A program made the position numbers and the translations under genes. DNA of 64,000 nt. Source: Venturia oleaginea (lineage: Eukaryota > Ascomycota > Dothideomycetes > Venturiales > Venturiaceae). The DNA lies in assembly GCA_013176395.1 (NCBI GenBank), contig JABMLP010000016.1:186001-250000 (forward strand), given 5' to 3'. The notes under the pieces are model-generated. The model made no database searches and was not told the DNA's origin. It saw only the letters and a program-made list of their open reading frames with translations. This document shows positions 44,601 to 54,923 of this stretch, piece after piece; within the stretch, counting starts at the first letter, position 1, and every line of letters starts with the position of its first letter.

Positions 44601-46570
44601 GCTAAGGAGCAGGACTCACATTTGGCATGATGTGGCTTGTGGTTGTTGGTTGTGATGTGTACACCTGTGGTATTTGCTTGTAGTTTTGTCAACGCCGCAG
44701 GAGAAACGTGACCAAGCATCTCATGCCATTCAAGAGCTGTTGCTTTCTTTGGCGGTCGAGATTGTGTTGTTTGTGAGGCTAGAGCTGCAGCAGCAACACC
44801 TTTGAAGCCAGTAGTGAGAGCAGTTGTCTCGAAATCGGCTGGAGTGTCATTGGGATAACATGTCGGTAACGCAGTATCAGGTGATGTGATGGCGGATAGT
44901 CAGCTTGAGGATTCCCTGGCGATGACCCACATTGGGCCTTCTCTCTGAAAGATAATGAGTGGTTTGTCGTTCTTGGTGATGCGATTGAGGCGAAGATTGA
45001 CATCAAAACCTTTGTCAATCAAGATAGAGAGAGAGATAAGATTTGTGCTGAAGCCTGGAGCATAGATAACCCCAGATAGCACCAGGAAGCTGGGACCATT
45101 TGGCGTAGTAACCGGCAGTTTGACAGTGCCCTTAGATACAACGTGAGAAAGACCAGTGCCGGAGGTGATAGTCGATCCTATTGGCATGGTGGATTCTGTC
45201 GTGTAATACTGAAGGCTGTTGGTGACGTGATGAGAGGAAGCTGAATCAAGATACCAGATATTGGAATGGATGGTGATTTGAGACGAGAATGCGGCGGCAA
45301 TAGGGTTACCCAGGGCTTCTACCACTGAAGAGTAGTATGCATTGATATGAACTGGCTCAATATCAGCAACTTCTTCAGTGGGAGGGATGTGGATAGACGT
45401 AGCGTTTGCCATGATATGCTCTGGTGCCGCAGTCGATGGTAATGAGGCATCGTTTTTGAGTCTCTTAACTGCTTTCTCATTCACTGTCTTGATGATGCCT
45501 ACCAACTTCTTGTTCTTTTTGATGGCTCCGTCAATCTTACTTTTCTTTGCCGGATTTTCAACCCAGTAGGGAGGGCGAATACATTCCACAATGTGGTTAC
45601 AGTCACTCCAAAAGTGGACTTCTCCGCAGAGACATTCCTTTGGTGTGCGAGGAACCCGTGGGCCGGTAGAAGAGGCTTTAGTGTCAGAAGGTTCATCTTG
45701 GAAGGTAGCAAATGAAGCTAGAGGTGAATTTTGACCATGTGTGCGATGCTCAACGACTCTGAGACGTCGTGTATTGCGGAATCGGGCGACTACTTTGTCA
45801 ATTGGAGGGAGGTCTAGGCCGTCGGAGAGGAGGTTGTTCATGAAGGCTTCTTGAAGGTCAGCCCAGTGGCTATCATACCGGCGAACTGCTGTGATGAAGT
45901 CAAAGATAGGCTGTTCATCTTCAACCTGACCAAGATTTAGTTTGACCGCTTGACCATGGGTGAACACCCATTTGTTAATCCAAGTATCGACGTCGCTGCC
46001 TTTGGGACCAATGGAGTTAAGGTACTGATATTCGCGGCGAACCTCAATTATGAGGGCGCGATCAGTAGGGCAAACATGCTCCTTCAAAGATGCCATGATC
46101 TCCTGAACTGTGTTGCAATCAGTAAGATGTCCTGCGTATGCAGCGGAGACGTTGGCGTAGATTTTGTTTTTCAGCTCCTTCATTGCCTTAACTTTCAAGT
46201 CGTGCTCAACTTTTTCAATCCTGAAAACACCCAATTCGTACTCAAATTCCCACCGTTTTGCCGCGTTGTCAGGAATGCCAATTGTTGCTGGCGTAAGGCC
46301 AACGTCGACGGGTAGTGGGGCCCTTCGGAGGTACAACAGAGGTTGCTCTGTATAGGCTTGAGCAGGGGGAGGGTTCTGGGCTTGCTGAGATGGAGTAAGA
46401 GCAATAGGTTTGGGCTCAAAATCTGGATCAATGTATTCCCAAAGATTGTCGGTAATTGCTATTTGACGAATCCAATCGCGGAAGGCGTTCCACTTTGTAG
46501 GGTCCGAAAGGAAGATTTCAAGGGAGTCTCCCTTGAGCTTTGACGATGCTAATGCAGCTGACATCGTCAT
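41612..46570 (-). CDS. Copia gag-pol polyprotein with one in-frame TGA
   Basis: From ATG 46570 (MTMSAALASSKLKGD) gag runs about 555 residues, with a Cys/His segment CLCGEVHFWSDCNHIVEC. It is followed by the protease active site WYLDSASSHHVTNS. The frame meets TGA at 44900-44902 and continues in the same frame into pol without any shift: the integrase zinc motif with CESCSLAKGQ, the integrase core (VDMVHHG, LQTDDFRSQ, HTQAQNGGAE), a long acidic Ser/Pro linker, reverse transcriptase (WVFSYKSDSDGYVTKFKARL; catalytic FFFVDDIIVA) and RNase H (STSTTEAELLALSGAS). The stop is at 41612-41614. The TGA sits between gag-protease and integrase and is one C-to-T change from CGA. It may be a disabling mutation or a readthrough site. 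The RT box has FVDD instead of the common YVDD. Confidence 0.9.
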
Positions 46571-46754
46571 GGTGGTGGGTGGGGATCTTTTCGTATATTC
46601 CGAGAGGATGTTGGATCGATGGCAGAATCGTTGTAAACACTGAAAGATGGGCTTAATGGGACTAGTGTGTATGGGGTTTGATAGAGGGGGTTGTATCAAT
46701 ACACGGCGGTGAAACCAGAAAGGGTAAGGTGTGTTTACGAGGGTAGGCAAGCCA

Positions 46755-46765
46755 GGGCTCATAAC
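46755..46765 (-). other. Copia primer binding site (half-tRNA initiator Met)
   Basis: On the coding strand GTTATGAGCCC follows the LTR directly. It is complementary to GGGCTCATAAC, the anticodon stem-loop of initiator tRNA-Met (anticodon CAT). Drosophila copia and some fungal Copia elements use this internal tRNA cut as primer. Confidence 0.7.
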
Positions 46766-46973
46766 TCTTGAATGATACACAGTGAAAAGATGAGGAGGAT
46801 TAAGGATTGCATGAGGTTCATAATGAACCGGTGACCGAGCGATAGTTATACAGATGTGATTGCTTTGAAATCAAAAGACGGGTACATGATTCCGACGGCT
46901 GTATGCCACCGATATCCACTTCGCGGCTAACTGAAATTGTGGTATCATCCAACAGCGGCTGTATCATCTAACA
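46766..46973 (-). repeat. 5' LTR of the Copia element
   Basis: 208 bp, identical by eye to 41350-41557; carries the promoter and the start of the genomic RNA in this family. Confidence 0.92.
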
Positions 46974-47587
46974 GATACTCAAATCCTTTCTTTTGGGGCT
47001 TTTATAGAAGATTTAGCAAAGAATGGACGCCTTCAGCGCCATTATACACAGCATAGCGACGCTCGAATTGCGAGCAACAATCTGCCATTCCTGGTTCAAA
47101 AGACAGTATGGCTTCATAGCCGGCTGGATCAAATGATATGCCATATATATGGGCAGCACGAGTTTGTGGTTACGCCCAGATCTTTTTCAACCAACTTGCC
47201 GCAATATGTCCAACCTGTCAAGCTCTAGATCTCAAACGCACCTTAAGAGGGAAACGACCGCTTGCATGTGGGAAGCTTCGTCTAAAAGTTCTTTTCTACG
47301 GAGAATGCCGTCCTGACGAGAGTGACATTATGAAGGATTTCCAGTCTGACCTCGATTCCCCTACAGATGCCGTGCTGATTGTCGGGACGAGGCTTTTAAT
47401 TCCCTCTTTTAGAAATTTCGCTATGAACTTATACCAGAAAGTCGGATCTAGTAGGTTGGTAGCTTGTATTAATCTGGAACAGCCGGCGCTTGGAGCGAAA
47501 TTTGACTCTGTCTTCAATGACAAATATAGTAGAGACTGTGATGTATTAATAGCACCATTTGTATCAGCTTCGTCGAGGAAAGAATGA

Positions 47588-47799
47588 ATTAACACACGCG
47601 TACTATATCAGCTTCAGTCTGAGTTTTTCAGGAACTGCCTTCTTATCTTCCTTCCACGCTCTAAAAATCCACCTTCCTATAGTATATCCACTAAAGTGTT
47701 CCTCTATTTCCCCATAAACACTCTCACCAAGTCCATACCCACTAACCTTAACCAATGTCTTCGCATAGCCAAGCAATTGCCCAATCTATCGATTTCGTG
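47588..47799. other. Spacer, no gene seen
   Basis: Short region after the sirtuin remnant with no coding support. Confidence 0.4.
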
Positions 47800-48268
47800 T
47801 TGTTTCGGAGGCTATGGATCGCTGAAGTAGGATACGTGCGGTTACACGTTCCTGCAGCGGCAGCTGTTCCCCATATTCAAGAAACCTCTTCCTAGAACGC
47901 CTTAGCCAGGAGTCGTCAACGCGCTCAAGACTACCGAAACAATGCAGGACCATCATCACTAAGATGTTCAGCAAGTTCAGCAAGAAAGGCTTAGACTTCA
48001 GAGGGAAACGAGAGATGCCATAACAATTTTGGAGGAACAGGTGGAAGGTCTGAGGCGTAAAAACCGCCGAATTACTGATCGTGAAGAAGAGAACCGGGAG
48101 CTCATACTCATGAGGCAATTCAGCAGAACCGATGTACCTGTGCCAGCTGATGAAATCGAAGCACAAAGAAGAGAGCGTGAAACTACTTGCAAGACATACA
48201 GACTCGACAACGATAGACTGCAGTCGGTTATCGACCTGTAAGCAGACAGATTCCTTGCCTTCAGTCGT

Positions 48269-48302
<34 letters not shown>

Positions 48303-48910
48303 AAATTAAAGCTCTAAAAGTTGATGTTCAAGCATCTTCTCGACAGGCAGTTGAGCATCAGTATATCACAACTAGGTCCGAAGCAAACGAATCGAAAATG
48401 AGGGAGCAGATTTACCAACAGCACGCTAATTGTTCGAAAACGAGAAGACGATCAGTGCCAACACAGTGCAGTATACTGTCTTATGCAAAAGCCATAAGGG
48501 GTTGGCGGAAACGCAGGTCAACCTCCAGCAACGAGTAGACGAGGAGTCTCGGCGAACAACATCAGAAGAGAGGCTCCGCGAGGCAATGGAAAAGATCAAG
48601 GAAAAAAAGAGGCGCAAGGGAATTATGGCTGAGAATATGGACGAGAGACAAGGGGACCAAGAAAAGTGGACACGGTCGAATTAAAGGCTCGTCGACGAAG
48701 CCGAAAAGCAGAGGACATATACTACTAATCGAGAAGCGCTGGACTTGACAAGGCTAGCGGAATGGTCAAGCTCTAGTTTTGAGCGCGAGATTAGCATGCC
48801 CTCAATCACAGACATCCTCTACGCCCATTTCATACGGAGATTGGTTGGCCAAAGTGTTCACTTTCCACATCTGTATGGCAGCACCAGAGAGTTTTTTTGA
48901 GTTGAGTAGG
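47800..48910 (+). pseudogene. Decayed coiled-coil gene
   Basis: Plus-strand coding-like blocks in different frames: QQERLRLQRETRDAITILEE, EGLRRKNRRITDREEENREL, TAA at 48239-48241, a (CAA)n run, EHQYITTRSEANESKMREQI, NLQQRVDEESRRTTSEERLR, then LVDEAEKQRTYTTNREALDL and ITDILYAHFIRRLVGQSVHF. The heptad-like, Glu/Arg-rich composition suggests long coiled coils. Stops and shifts occur at about 48240, 48430 and 48682. The family was not recognised. Confidence 0.5.
48271..48303. repeat. (CAA)n microsatellite
   Basis: Eleven consecutive CAA units within the decayed coiled-coil gene; in the coding frames it would read poly-Gln or poly-Thr. Confidence 0.9.
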
Positions 48911-49723
48911 TAAACGATTGCTCTGGAAGTCTCGTTTGCGATTTGCTGGCCCACTAATCAACGCCAAGTCCGGTCGCAGGGTTTGACGGGAATTTTATTC
49001 CTAAGTAGTTGCCTATATAACCCCAGTCAAAGTTTGCTAGTAGCCAACCGTTCCTCTAGCCTCCAAGTTTCATAAACAGCTGATTGTCTCAAACGATTGG
49101 TTCAGATACACCGAATCATTTTTCAATGCCTTAGACTAGCTTGCCAGCACGCCAGCGCGTCGCAGCCGACAGCCGGGCTTCCACCAACTATCTTACTACT
49201 GGAGTCAACTGATCAGCGCCCTCCACTATCTAGCAGACTCGGGAAATGTTCGAATGGAAATGAAAGCGTTTCGTCCACTATTATTTCCATCACTATTATT
49301 GAACCTTAAATAGTATCTTACCTCGCTCCAAACCAGCCCATACTGCGGCACGCCGCCTCTCTTTGCGCTTGTTGCGTATACCCTTTGCACAGGCGTGCCA
49401 GCCATCTGCGCGGTAGGCGGAGTTCCAAATACGAACCTCGCGCACTCCAGATCCATTGATTCCCTCAGCTGCCTACTCTGAGAACAAGCAGTAGGCCTCA
49501 TATATTCTGTTGCTGAATAGTTACTAAGTTCCTTACAGACGATATCGACGTAGTCCTACAACCTCCTTATATCACAGTTACAATTAACTTGCCCCGCCAA
49601 CGATCATCACTTGGCGTTGAGCTTCTTAACGGTACCCCGCCTATATTCCTCACTCTCATAGTGAGATCGTGCACCGCTGTCGCTTTCTCTACCTCCTACC
49701 CACTTCTCCTCCTAAAAGGCGCT
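48911..49723. other. Upstream region of the NLR gene, no gene seen
   Basis: Only random short frames on both strands. Sequence nearest 49724 probably contains the NLR promoter and leader; the frame is open from 49589 but has no ATG before 49724. Confidence 0.45.
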
Positions 49724-52544
49724 ATGCGTCTATTGCAGCAACTCGACACAGGCGCATTTAGCCTTACCGATGACCTTGCGGATGACCTTGTCGGAGAGGA
49801 TACAAGTCATCCTTACGCAATACTATCGCATACTTGGGTTGACGGTCAGGAAGTGACATATCAAGATCTCAAGGCGGATACAGGTGGAGGCAAAAGTGAC
49901 TATGAAGGCAAGGGCGGCTACGACAAGCTTTGGTCCTACGCTGAACAAGCTATGCGGAACGGCTTACAATACTTCGGGGGCACAGGCGGAGATAAGAGCG
50001 GCTACGACAAACTTTGGTTCTGCGCCGAGCAAGCTAAGCATGACGGCTTACAATACTTCTGGGTGGACACCTGCTGCATCGACAAGTCAAACCCTACTGA
50101 ACAGTCGCGAGAGATCAATGCCATGTTTCGCCGGTACCGCGATGCGAGTCGATGCTATGTGTACTTATCGGATGTTTCAAGCTCTAGCACTACTCCCTGG
50201 AAGCAAAGCTTTCAAGCAAGTAGATGGTTCTATCGAGGCTGGACACTTCAAGAGCTGCTCGCTCCAAACCTTGTAGAGTTCTTTTCCAAGGAACGCAAAA
50301 AGCTCGGTGACAAGCAGTCATTATTACATCGAATTCACAAAGTAACGGGTATTCCCAAGGCAGCACTTGAAGGCAGCCGCTTGTCTCAGTTCACTGTGGA
50401 TGAAAGATTCCTTTGGGCACAACGGCGTCAGACTACAGTGCCTGAGGATAAAGTGTACTCATTATTGGGTGTTTTCGACGCGCAATTACTTCTCCATTAT
50501 GGTGAAGGAGCGGAAGGCGCAGAAAGACGGCTACGTGAACTGATCGACAAGCGGGAACAGTGCATGCAAGATCTGTGCGTCTCTGACCCACGTGACGACA
50601 AGAAGCGTATCGAGGAGACGAGGGGTGGGTTATTGAAGGACTCGTACCGTTGGATTCTAAAAAACTCCGACTTTCAACAATGGCACAGCACCCAGCAGAA
50701 TGCAATACTATGGGTTAAGGGTGACCCTGGTAAAGGCAAGACAATGCTGCTTTGTGGCGTCATTGATGAGTTGGACAAAGCTGAAGCCCACACAAGCCTC
50801 CTCTCGTACTTCTTCTGCCAGGCTACGGATGCACGAATCAACAATGGTACGGCTGTGCTCCGCAGCCTAGTTCACATGCTTGTTTGCCAGCAGCCGTCGC
50901 TCATCTCGCACGTACGTCAGAAGTATGACCAAATAGGCGGGAAGGTCTTCGAGGATGAAAACGCCTGGTTTGCCTTATCCAAGATCTTTGCCAATATTCT
51001 ACAAGACCCAAGCCTAAACAGGACCTACTTAGTCATTGATGCGCTCGACGAATGCGTGGCAGATTTGGATCGGCTGTTGAAACTAATTATCGAAATTGTA
51101 CCAAAATCTTCCCGCCTCAAATGGATTGTCTCGAGCCGCAACGAACCGCATATCGAAGCACAGCTAGGACTCGATGACAAGCAAATGAGGCTCAGCCTTG
51201 AGCTAAATTCTGATCATGTTTCTCATGCTGTTGACGTATATATCGACTACAGAGTATCCCAGCTTCCATCCATCAAACAGAATAGCGAGTTACAGAACGA
51301 AGTCCGAAGACAGATGCGTGAAAATGCTAATGGGACATTTCTCTGGGTAGCCCTTGTTTGTCAGCAGCTTATGCAAATGGACAGCTGGGACGTACTCGTC
51401 GAACTCAAGAAAATGCCGGCCGGCCTTCAACAGCTTTACGATCGAATGATGAGCCAAGTTTGGAATCTACGGGGTAGTACTCCGGAATTCTGTCGCCTTG
51501 TACTTTCAACAACAACTCTCGTATACCGCCCGCTTCATCTACTTGAGTTAGGTACCCTCTCTGGTCTATGCGAACATATCTTGAACAACACCGATAATCT
51601 TACAAAGATTGTCAGTAAATGTGGCTCATTTCTTACTGTAAAGGAGGGCTATGTTTATTTCGTTCATCAATCGGCAAAAGAGTATCTTGATTTCAAAGAC
51701 CTATCCCATGATACCTTCCCTGGTGGGCGCGCTACATTTCACTACAGCCTATTTTCAAAATCGATCCAAGCTATGTCTAAAATGCTACAACAGGACATGT
51801 ACAAACTGAGACTACCTGGAGTCTCAATCAACTCAGTAAAGGCACCTGATCCTGATCCGTTGGCATCTGTACGCTATTCTTGTATCTACTGGGAAAGTCA
51901 CTTTCAGGACGCGTGCAAAGACAGTTCTTCTTATCAACGCGATTTAACGGACGATGGAGATATCTATCGATTTCTCCAAGATTATTTCTTGTACTGGTTG
52001 GAGGCGCTGAGCTTAATTGGGGAGACTTCAGCAGGAGTTCTAGCGATATGCTCCCTTGAGGCTCAACTTCTAGTAAGTCTTCTCTATTATTCAAGAATTC
52101 TGACTAATATTTAATAAGGCCAATGAAAGTCCTAATCTCTATGCAATTGTCTACGATGCAAAGCGATTCGTCCTATACAATCGATTTATTATCGAACAAG
52201 CACCCCTCCAATTATACTACTCAGCCCTTATCTTCGCCCCAGAGAAGAGTATCATTGGGAAACAATTTGAAAAGTGTATTCCTACTGAGATCAAAAAGAA
52301 GCCTAAAGGAAAAGACAACTGGAGCGCGACGCTGCAGACGCTCGAGGGCCATTCTACTCGTGTCAGGTCTGTCGCCTTCTCGCCGGACGGCAAAGTGCTG
52401 GCTTCAGGCTCGGATGACAAGACAGTGCGGCTCTGGGACACCGGCACGGGCGCGGCGCTGCAGACGCTCGAGGGCCATTCTGAGAGTGTCAAGCTCTGTC
52501 GCCTTCTCGCCGGACGGCAAAGTGCTGGCTTCAGGCTCGGATGA
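49724..52544 (+). CDS. HET-NACHT (NLR-type) incompatibility protein, frame truncated in WD repeat 2
   Basis: ATG 49724 (MRLLQQLDTGAF) starts exon 1 (to 52072). A 46-nt intron (GTAAGT ... CTGACTAAT ... AATAAG) leads in phase to exon 2, which reads into the first WD40 repeat and stops at TGA 52542-52544, because of one extra base near 52491. Domains: HET domain (YAILSHTWVDG near residue 30; FWVDTCCIDKSN near 113; FQASRWFYRGWTLQELLAPN) and NACHT with P-loop KGDPGKGKTMLL near 333 and Walker B YLVIDALDEC near 437. A helical linker follows, with VYFVHQSAKEYLDF. The layout is that of the Podospora HET-D/HET-E/HNWD family, in which WD repeats recognise a partner and the HET domain triggers cell death. 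Inside the HET domain a segment of ~30 residues is tandemly duplicated (GYDKLW..AEQA...GLQYF twice). Confidence 0.92.
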
Positions 52545-53040
52545 CAAGACAGTGCGGCTCTGGGACACCGGCACGGGCGCGGCGCTGCAGACGCTCGAGG
52601 GCCATTCTGAGTGTGTCTGGTCTGTCGCCTTCTCGCCGGACGGCAAAGTGCTGGCTTCAGGCTCGGGTGACAAGACAGTGCGGCTCTGGGACACCGGCAC
52701 GGGCGCGGCGCTGCAGACGCTCGAGGGCCATTCTGCTTATGTCTGGTCTGTCGCCTTCTCGCCGGACGGCAAAGTGCTGGCTTCAGGCTCGGTTGACAAG
52801 ACAGTGCGGCTCTGGGACACCGGCACGGGCGCGGCGCTGCAGACGCTCGAGGGCCATTCTGCTTATGTCTGGTCTGTCGCCTTCTCGCCGGACGGCAAAG
52901 TGCTGGCTTCAGGCTCGTTTGACAAGACAGTGCGGCTCTGGGACACCGGCACGGGCGCAGCGCTGCAGACGCTCGAGGGCCATTCTGAGAGTGTCAACTC
53001 TGTCGCCTTCTGGAACGATGTTTTAAGAGTGTCGCCACAG
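52332..53040 (+). repeat. Near-identical WD40 repeats, 126-bp period
   Basis: The unit starting CTGCAGACGCTCGAGGGCCA occurs at 52332, 52458, 52585, 52711, 52837 and 52963. Spacing is 126 bp except one interval of 127. Each full unit encodes a 42-residue WD40 repeat (SVAFSPDGKVLASGS, KTVRLWDTGTGAALQTLEGH). Units are almost identical; differences concentrate at the codons after EGHS (TRVR, ESV, ECVW, AYVW, AYVW, ESVN) and before DKTV (D, D, G, V, F). These are the positions that vary under selection in HNWD proteins. Confidence 0.95.
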
Positions 53041-53223
53041 TCGCTCGAGGGCACACCCTTCCCCAAGACAGCGTCAGTGAACGTGAAGCAAGATTGGGTA
53101 ATTCTTGATGGGAAAGGAATACTTTGGCTACCACCTGAGTATAGGCCAGGTCGGGTCGCTATCTATCAGCGTGTTGTAGCTATTGTCTGTCCGTCAGGAC
53201 TTATTTTCTTCCTACAATTTTAA
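52545..53223 (+). pseudogene. Remaining WD40 repeats and C-terminus of the NLR, out of frame
   Basis: Continuation of the NLR gene one base out of phase: four more full WD40 repeats, then a partial one (EGHSESVNSVAFWNDVL) and a C-terminal segment (VNVKQDWVILDGKGILWLPP, then VAIYQRVVAIVCPSGLIFFL) typical of the end of fungal HET-NACHT-WD40 proteins, with TAA at 53221-53223. Deleting one base at about 52491 would give one continuous protein. The break is either a recent mutation or a sequence error in a repetitive region. Confidence 0.85.
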
Positions 53224-53689
53224 GAAGAACAAGAAGAAGTTGCCAAAACTTCTTATCTTCCTCTTTCTTTCTTTTTCATAACTCTGACACAGAGGGTGAA
53301 GGGGAAGGCGTGTATTTATGCTTGCTAGTATCTTAGGTAGATAATTCCACAAGCTTCTTAAAGCTTCCCTATTAGTAATGTTTAGAATTTGATCGAACAA
53401 CAATTTCTATTCTCTCCGAGTATCTTCCGAATCTAGGCCGAAGTCTGAAGTCGACCTAGCTCACCCGCTTAGGCCACCTGTCACGGCAAGCAAAAGGAAC
53501 GAATAGAATGGAGTGTGTATACTGTGGTCTCAAAGGAATTAAATGTTAGCTACACATCATTGATAGGGGCCTTTTTTCTTGCAGATTCTACTGTATTTGG
53601 TGTAACATACATCTGAATAAGCTATTTTCAACTTTCATCTCTCAACGCTTTATTTTACTACTTTGAATGCCAGCCATTTGCAGCAATCA
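53224..53689. other. Intergenic, no gene seen
   Basis: AT-rich 3' side of the NLR gene. Confidence 0.4.
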
Positions 53690-53970
53690 CGTCAAGGCAC
53701 CTCTAATGCATACTTGAAATCAATCCAAAAGGAGCCTCCTCTGTAACCACCACGTCCCAGGCTTTCTGCACAATCCTACGTAGCTCAGGATAGCTATATT
53801 CCTTATCTAGGTAGTTCTCTTTAATATAATCCTTCATCCAATTCCAGATAGTCTCAATGGGGTTCAGATCTGGAGAGAAAGCCGGTCAATGAATAAGAGT
53901 AACTCCTCTGCGGAGGAACTCCTCTTTTGTCATTCTTACTCAGTGTGACGGCATGGCATGGTGGCCATCT
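53690..53970 (-). pseudogene. Relic of a mariner-type transposase 3' end
   Basis: On the minus strand: MTKEEFLRRGVTLIH, PAFSPDLNPIETIWNWMKDY, YSYPELRRIVQKAWDVVVTE. It matches the C-terminal third of the transposase at 60.4 kb, with several stops. No terminal repeats were seen; it is an old fragment. Confidence 0.75.
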
Positions 53971-54380
53971 TTGTCACATGACAACGTTTCGCAGCCACAC
54001 TGTGGCGAGAGGAACATCAACGCGCGCGCCCCGTAGTCACTTACTTTCTATCTGATATTCTCTCATCACACTGAGTAAATGGAATCTTAGTTCATTCTGT
54101 CTGGTTCAATGCTCGCCGTGACATAATATCAGATCAACCCTCATGCTTAGAACAGCGACAAATAGTTCCAGATTGTTTACGACAATAAGCAGTCAAAACC
54201 GACCCCGACCTGACCAGAGACACCGAACAGTCTCGCCACCTTCTTTGAGCCGACCATTGCTCTCCACACGATACCAACCTGACCAGAGACACCGACCACC
54301 GACCATTGCTTCCGAAACGAGGCACCGATCCGTCTCACGACCGAAACGACACAGTTACTCCCAAAAAAGTACGATTTGAG
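53971..54380. other. Spacer with imperfect GACCAGAGACACCGA(A/C)C repeats
   Basis: Two near copies of CCTGACCAGAGACACCGA occur near 54210 and 54280. Their surroundings suggest the 5' part of the next gene, but no clear exon. Confidence 0.35.
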
Positions 54381-54656
54381 ATGGCGCCTTTCCGCTACAG
54401 TGGCGACACGCCTATGACCCAGCTCCGAGAGGCTATTGAAGCTGCAGAGACTCCAGAGGACTTCGCCAAGTTGAACCTCCAGGCTCCAGAATACAATGCC
54501 GATAAGGCTACCCGCATCGCTCACAGCAGGAAGGAAGACACCGACGACTTGATATTTGTAGTACCCTGGGCGGACGCGACTACGGGTTGGCTAGCAAGCG
54601 AAGCAACGATTGCGGCTGCTATTAATGACGACCAGTTGATGTCAAAAGATAGATGA
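54381..54656 (+). CDS. Hypothetical protein, 91 residues
   Basis: I do not recognise it. ATG 54381 (MAPFRYSGDTPMTQLREA) is followed by a well-composed acidic helix-rich sequence and TGA/TAG at 54654-54656. The frame is open upstream from 54306 (VTPKKVRFE), so a 5' exon may exist. It abuts the second Copia element. Confidence 0.4.
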   Translation: MAPFRYSGDTPMTQLREAIEAAETPEDFAKLNLQAPEYNADKATRIAHSRKEDTDDLIFVVPWADATTGWLASEATIAAAINDDQLMSKDR

Positions 54657-54923
54657 AGCAGACTGAAGTCTGAATTGATGTGTGGGCTATCCGCATATTT
54701 ATACAATTGAGACTCGCATTCGAGCTAGTACAAATGAGGATAGAATGAAATGAGTTTATTTGACAGCCCCCCTGCTTGAAGCAGACCAAAACTGTGTAAA
54801 TGAAGTGAGTACACAAAAAACATCCCAGAGGGAGGAGGAGGTGCCAAAGGGGCAGAGGGAGAGACCGCCAGTAGGCTAACCGCATTGAGACGACGTACAG
54901 CTGAGGAAGCGTCGCCAATCGAG

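Larger units (their letters stand above)
41350..46973 (-). mobile_element. Ty1/Copia LTR retrotransposon, 5.6 kb, nearly intact
   Basis: LTRs of 208 bp at 41350-41557 (3' LTR) and 46766-46973 (5' LTR) read as identical. The flanking 5-bp duplication is GATAC (41345-41349 and 46974-46978). Removing the element plus one GATAC restores the sirtuin frame, which fixes the boundaries. Gag-pol runs right to left with one in-frame stop. Next to the 5' LTR is an 11-bp match (GTTATGAGCCC on the coding strand) to the anticodon arm of initiator tRNA-Met. In coding orientation the LTR starts TGTTAGATGATACAG but ends TTCAAGA rather than CA. Confidence 0.95.
41100..47587 (+). pseudogene. Sirtuin (SIR2-type) gene split by a Copia element and frameshifted
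   Basis: Exon 1 (41100-41166) reads MSAGHKTNVVIITGAGISTN. A 47-nt intron (GTAGGC...GTTGTAG) joins it to exon 2 (from 41214), VDDFRTSFRSSKSSRNIF, giving the sirtuin motif GAGISTNSGVDDFR. At 41349 a Copia element is inserted. After 46974 the same frame resumes perfectly: SVSDTQILSFGAFIEDLAKN, then LQRHYTQHSDAR (the catalytic His block), LDQMICHIYGQHEF, a one-base shift near 47185-47200, then CPTCQALDLKRTLRGKRPL, LKVLFYGECRPDE and DAVLIVGTRLLIP. One Cys of the first zinc pair is Tyr (CHIY). The motif HYTQHSD differs from the usual HTQNID. So the gene was already diverging. Type: NAD-dependent deacylase family, non-functional. Confidence 0.88.

Noticed and set aside
46769..46973. LTR boundary at the TG of TGAATGATAC (205 bp)
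   Set aside because: The GATAC duplication and the primer site abut a boundary 3 bp further out (46766), and the sirtuin frame is only restored with that boundary.
48271..48303. Poly-Gln/poly-Thr tract as a prion-like domain
   Set aside because: The surrounding frame is broken on both sides; it is a microsatellite in a decayed gene.
52217..53066. Minus-strand frames across the WD40 repeats
   Set aside because: Repetitive antisense reading of the WD40 units; periodicity explains the open frame.
54177..54524. 115-codon minus-strand frame opposite the 54.4-kb gene
   Set aside because: No ATG context, random composition, antisense to a better frame.
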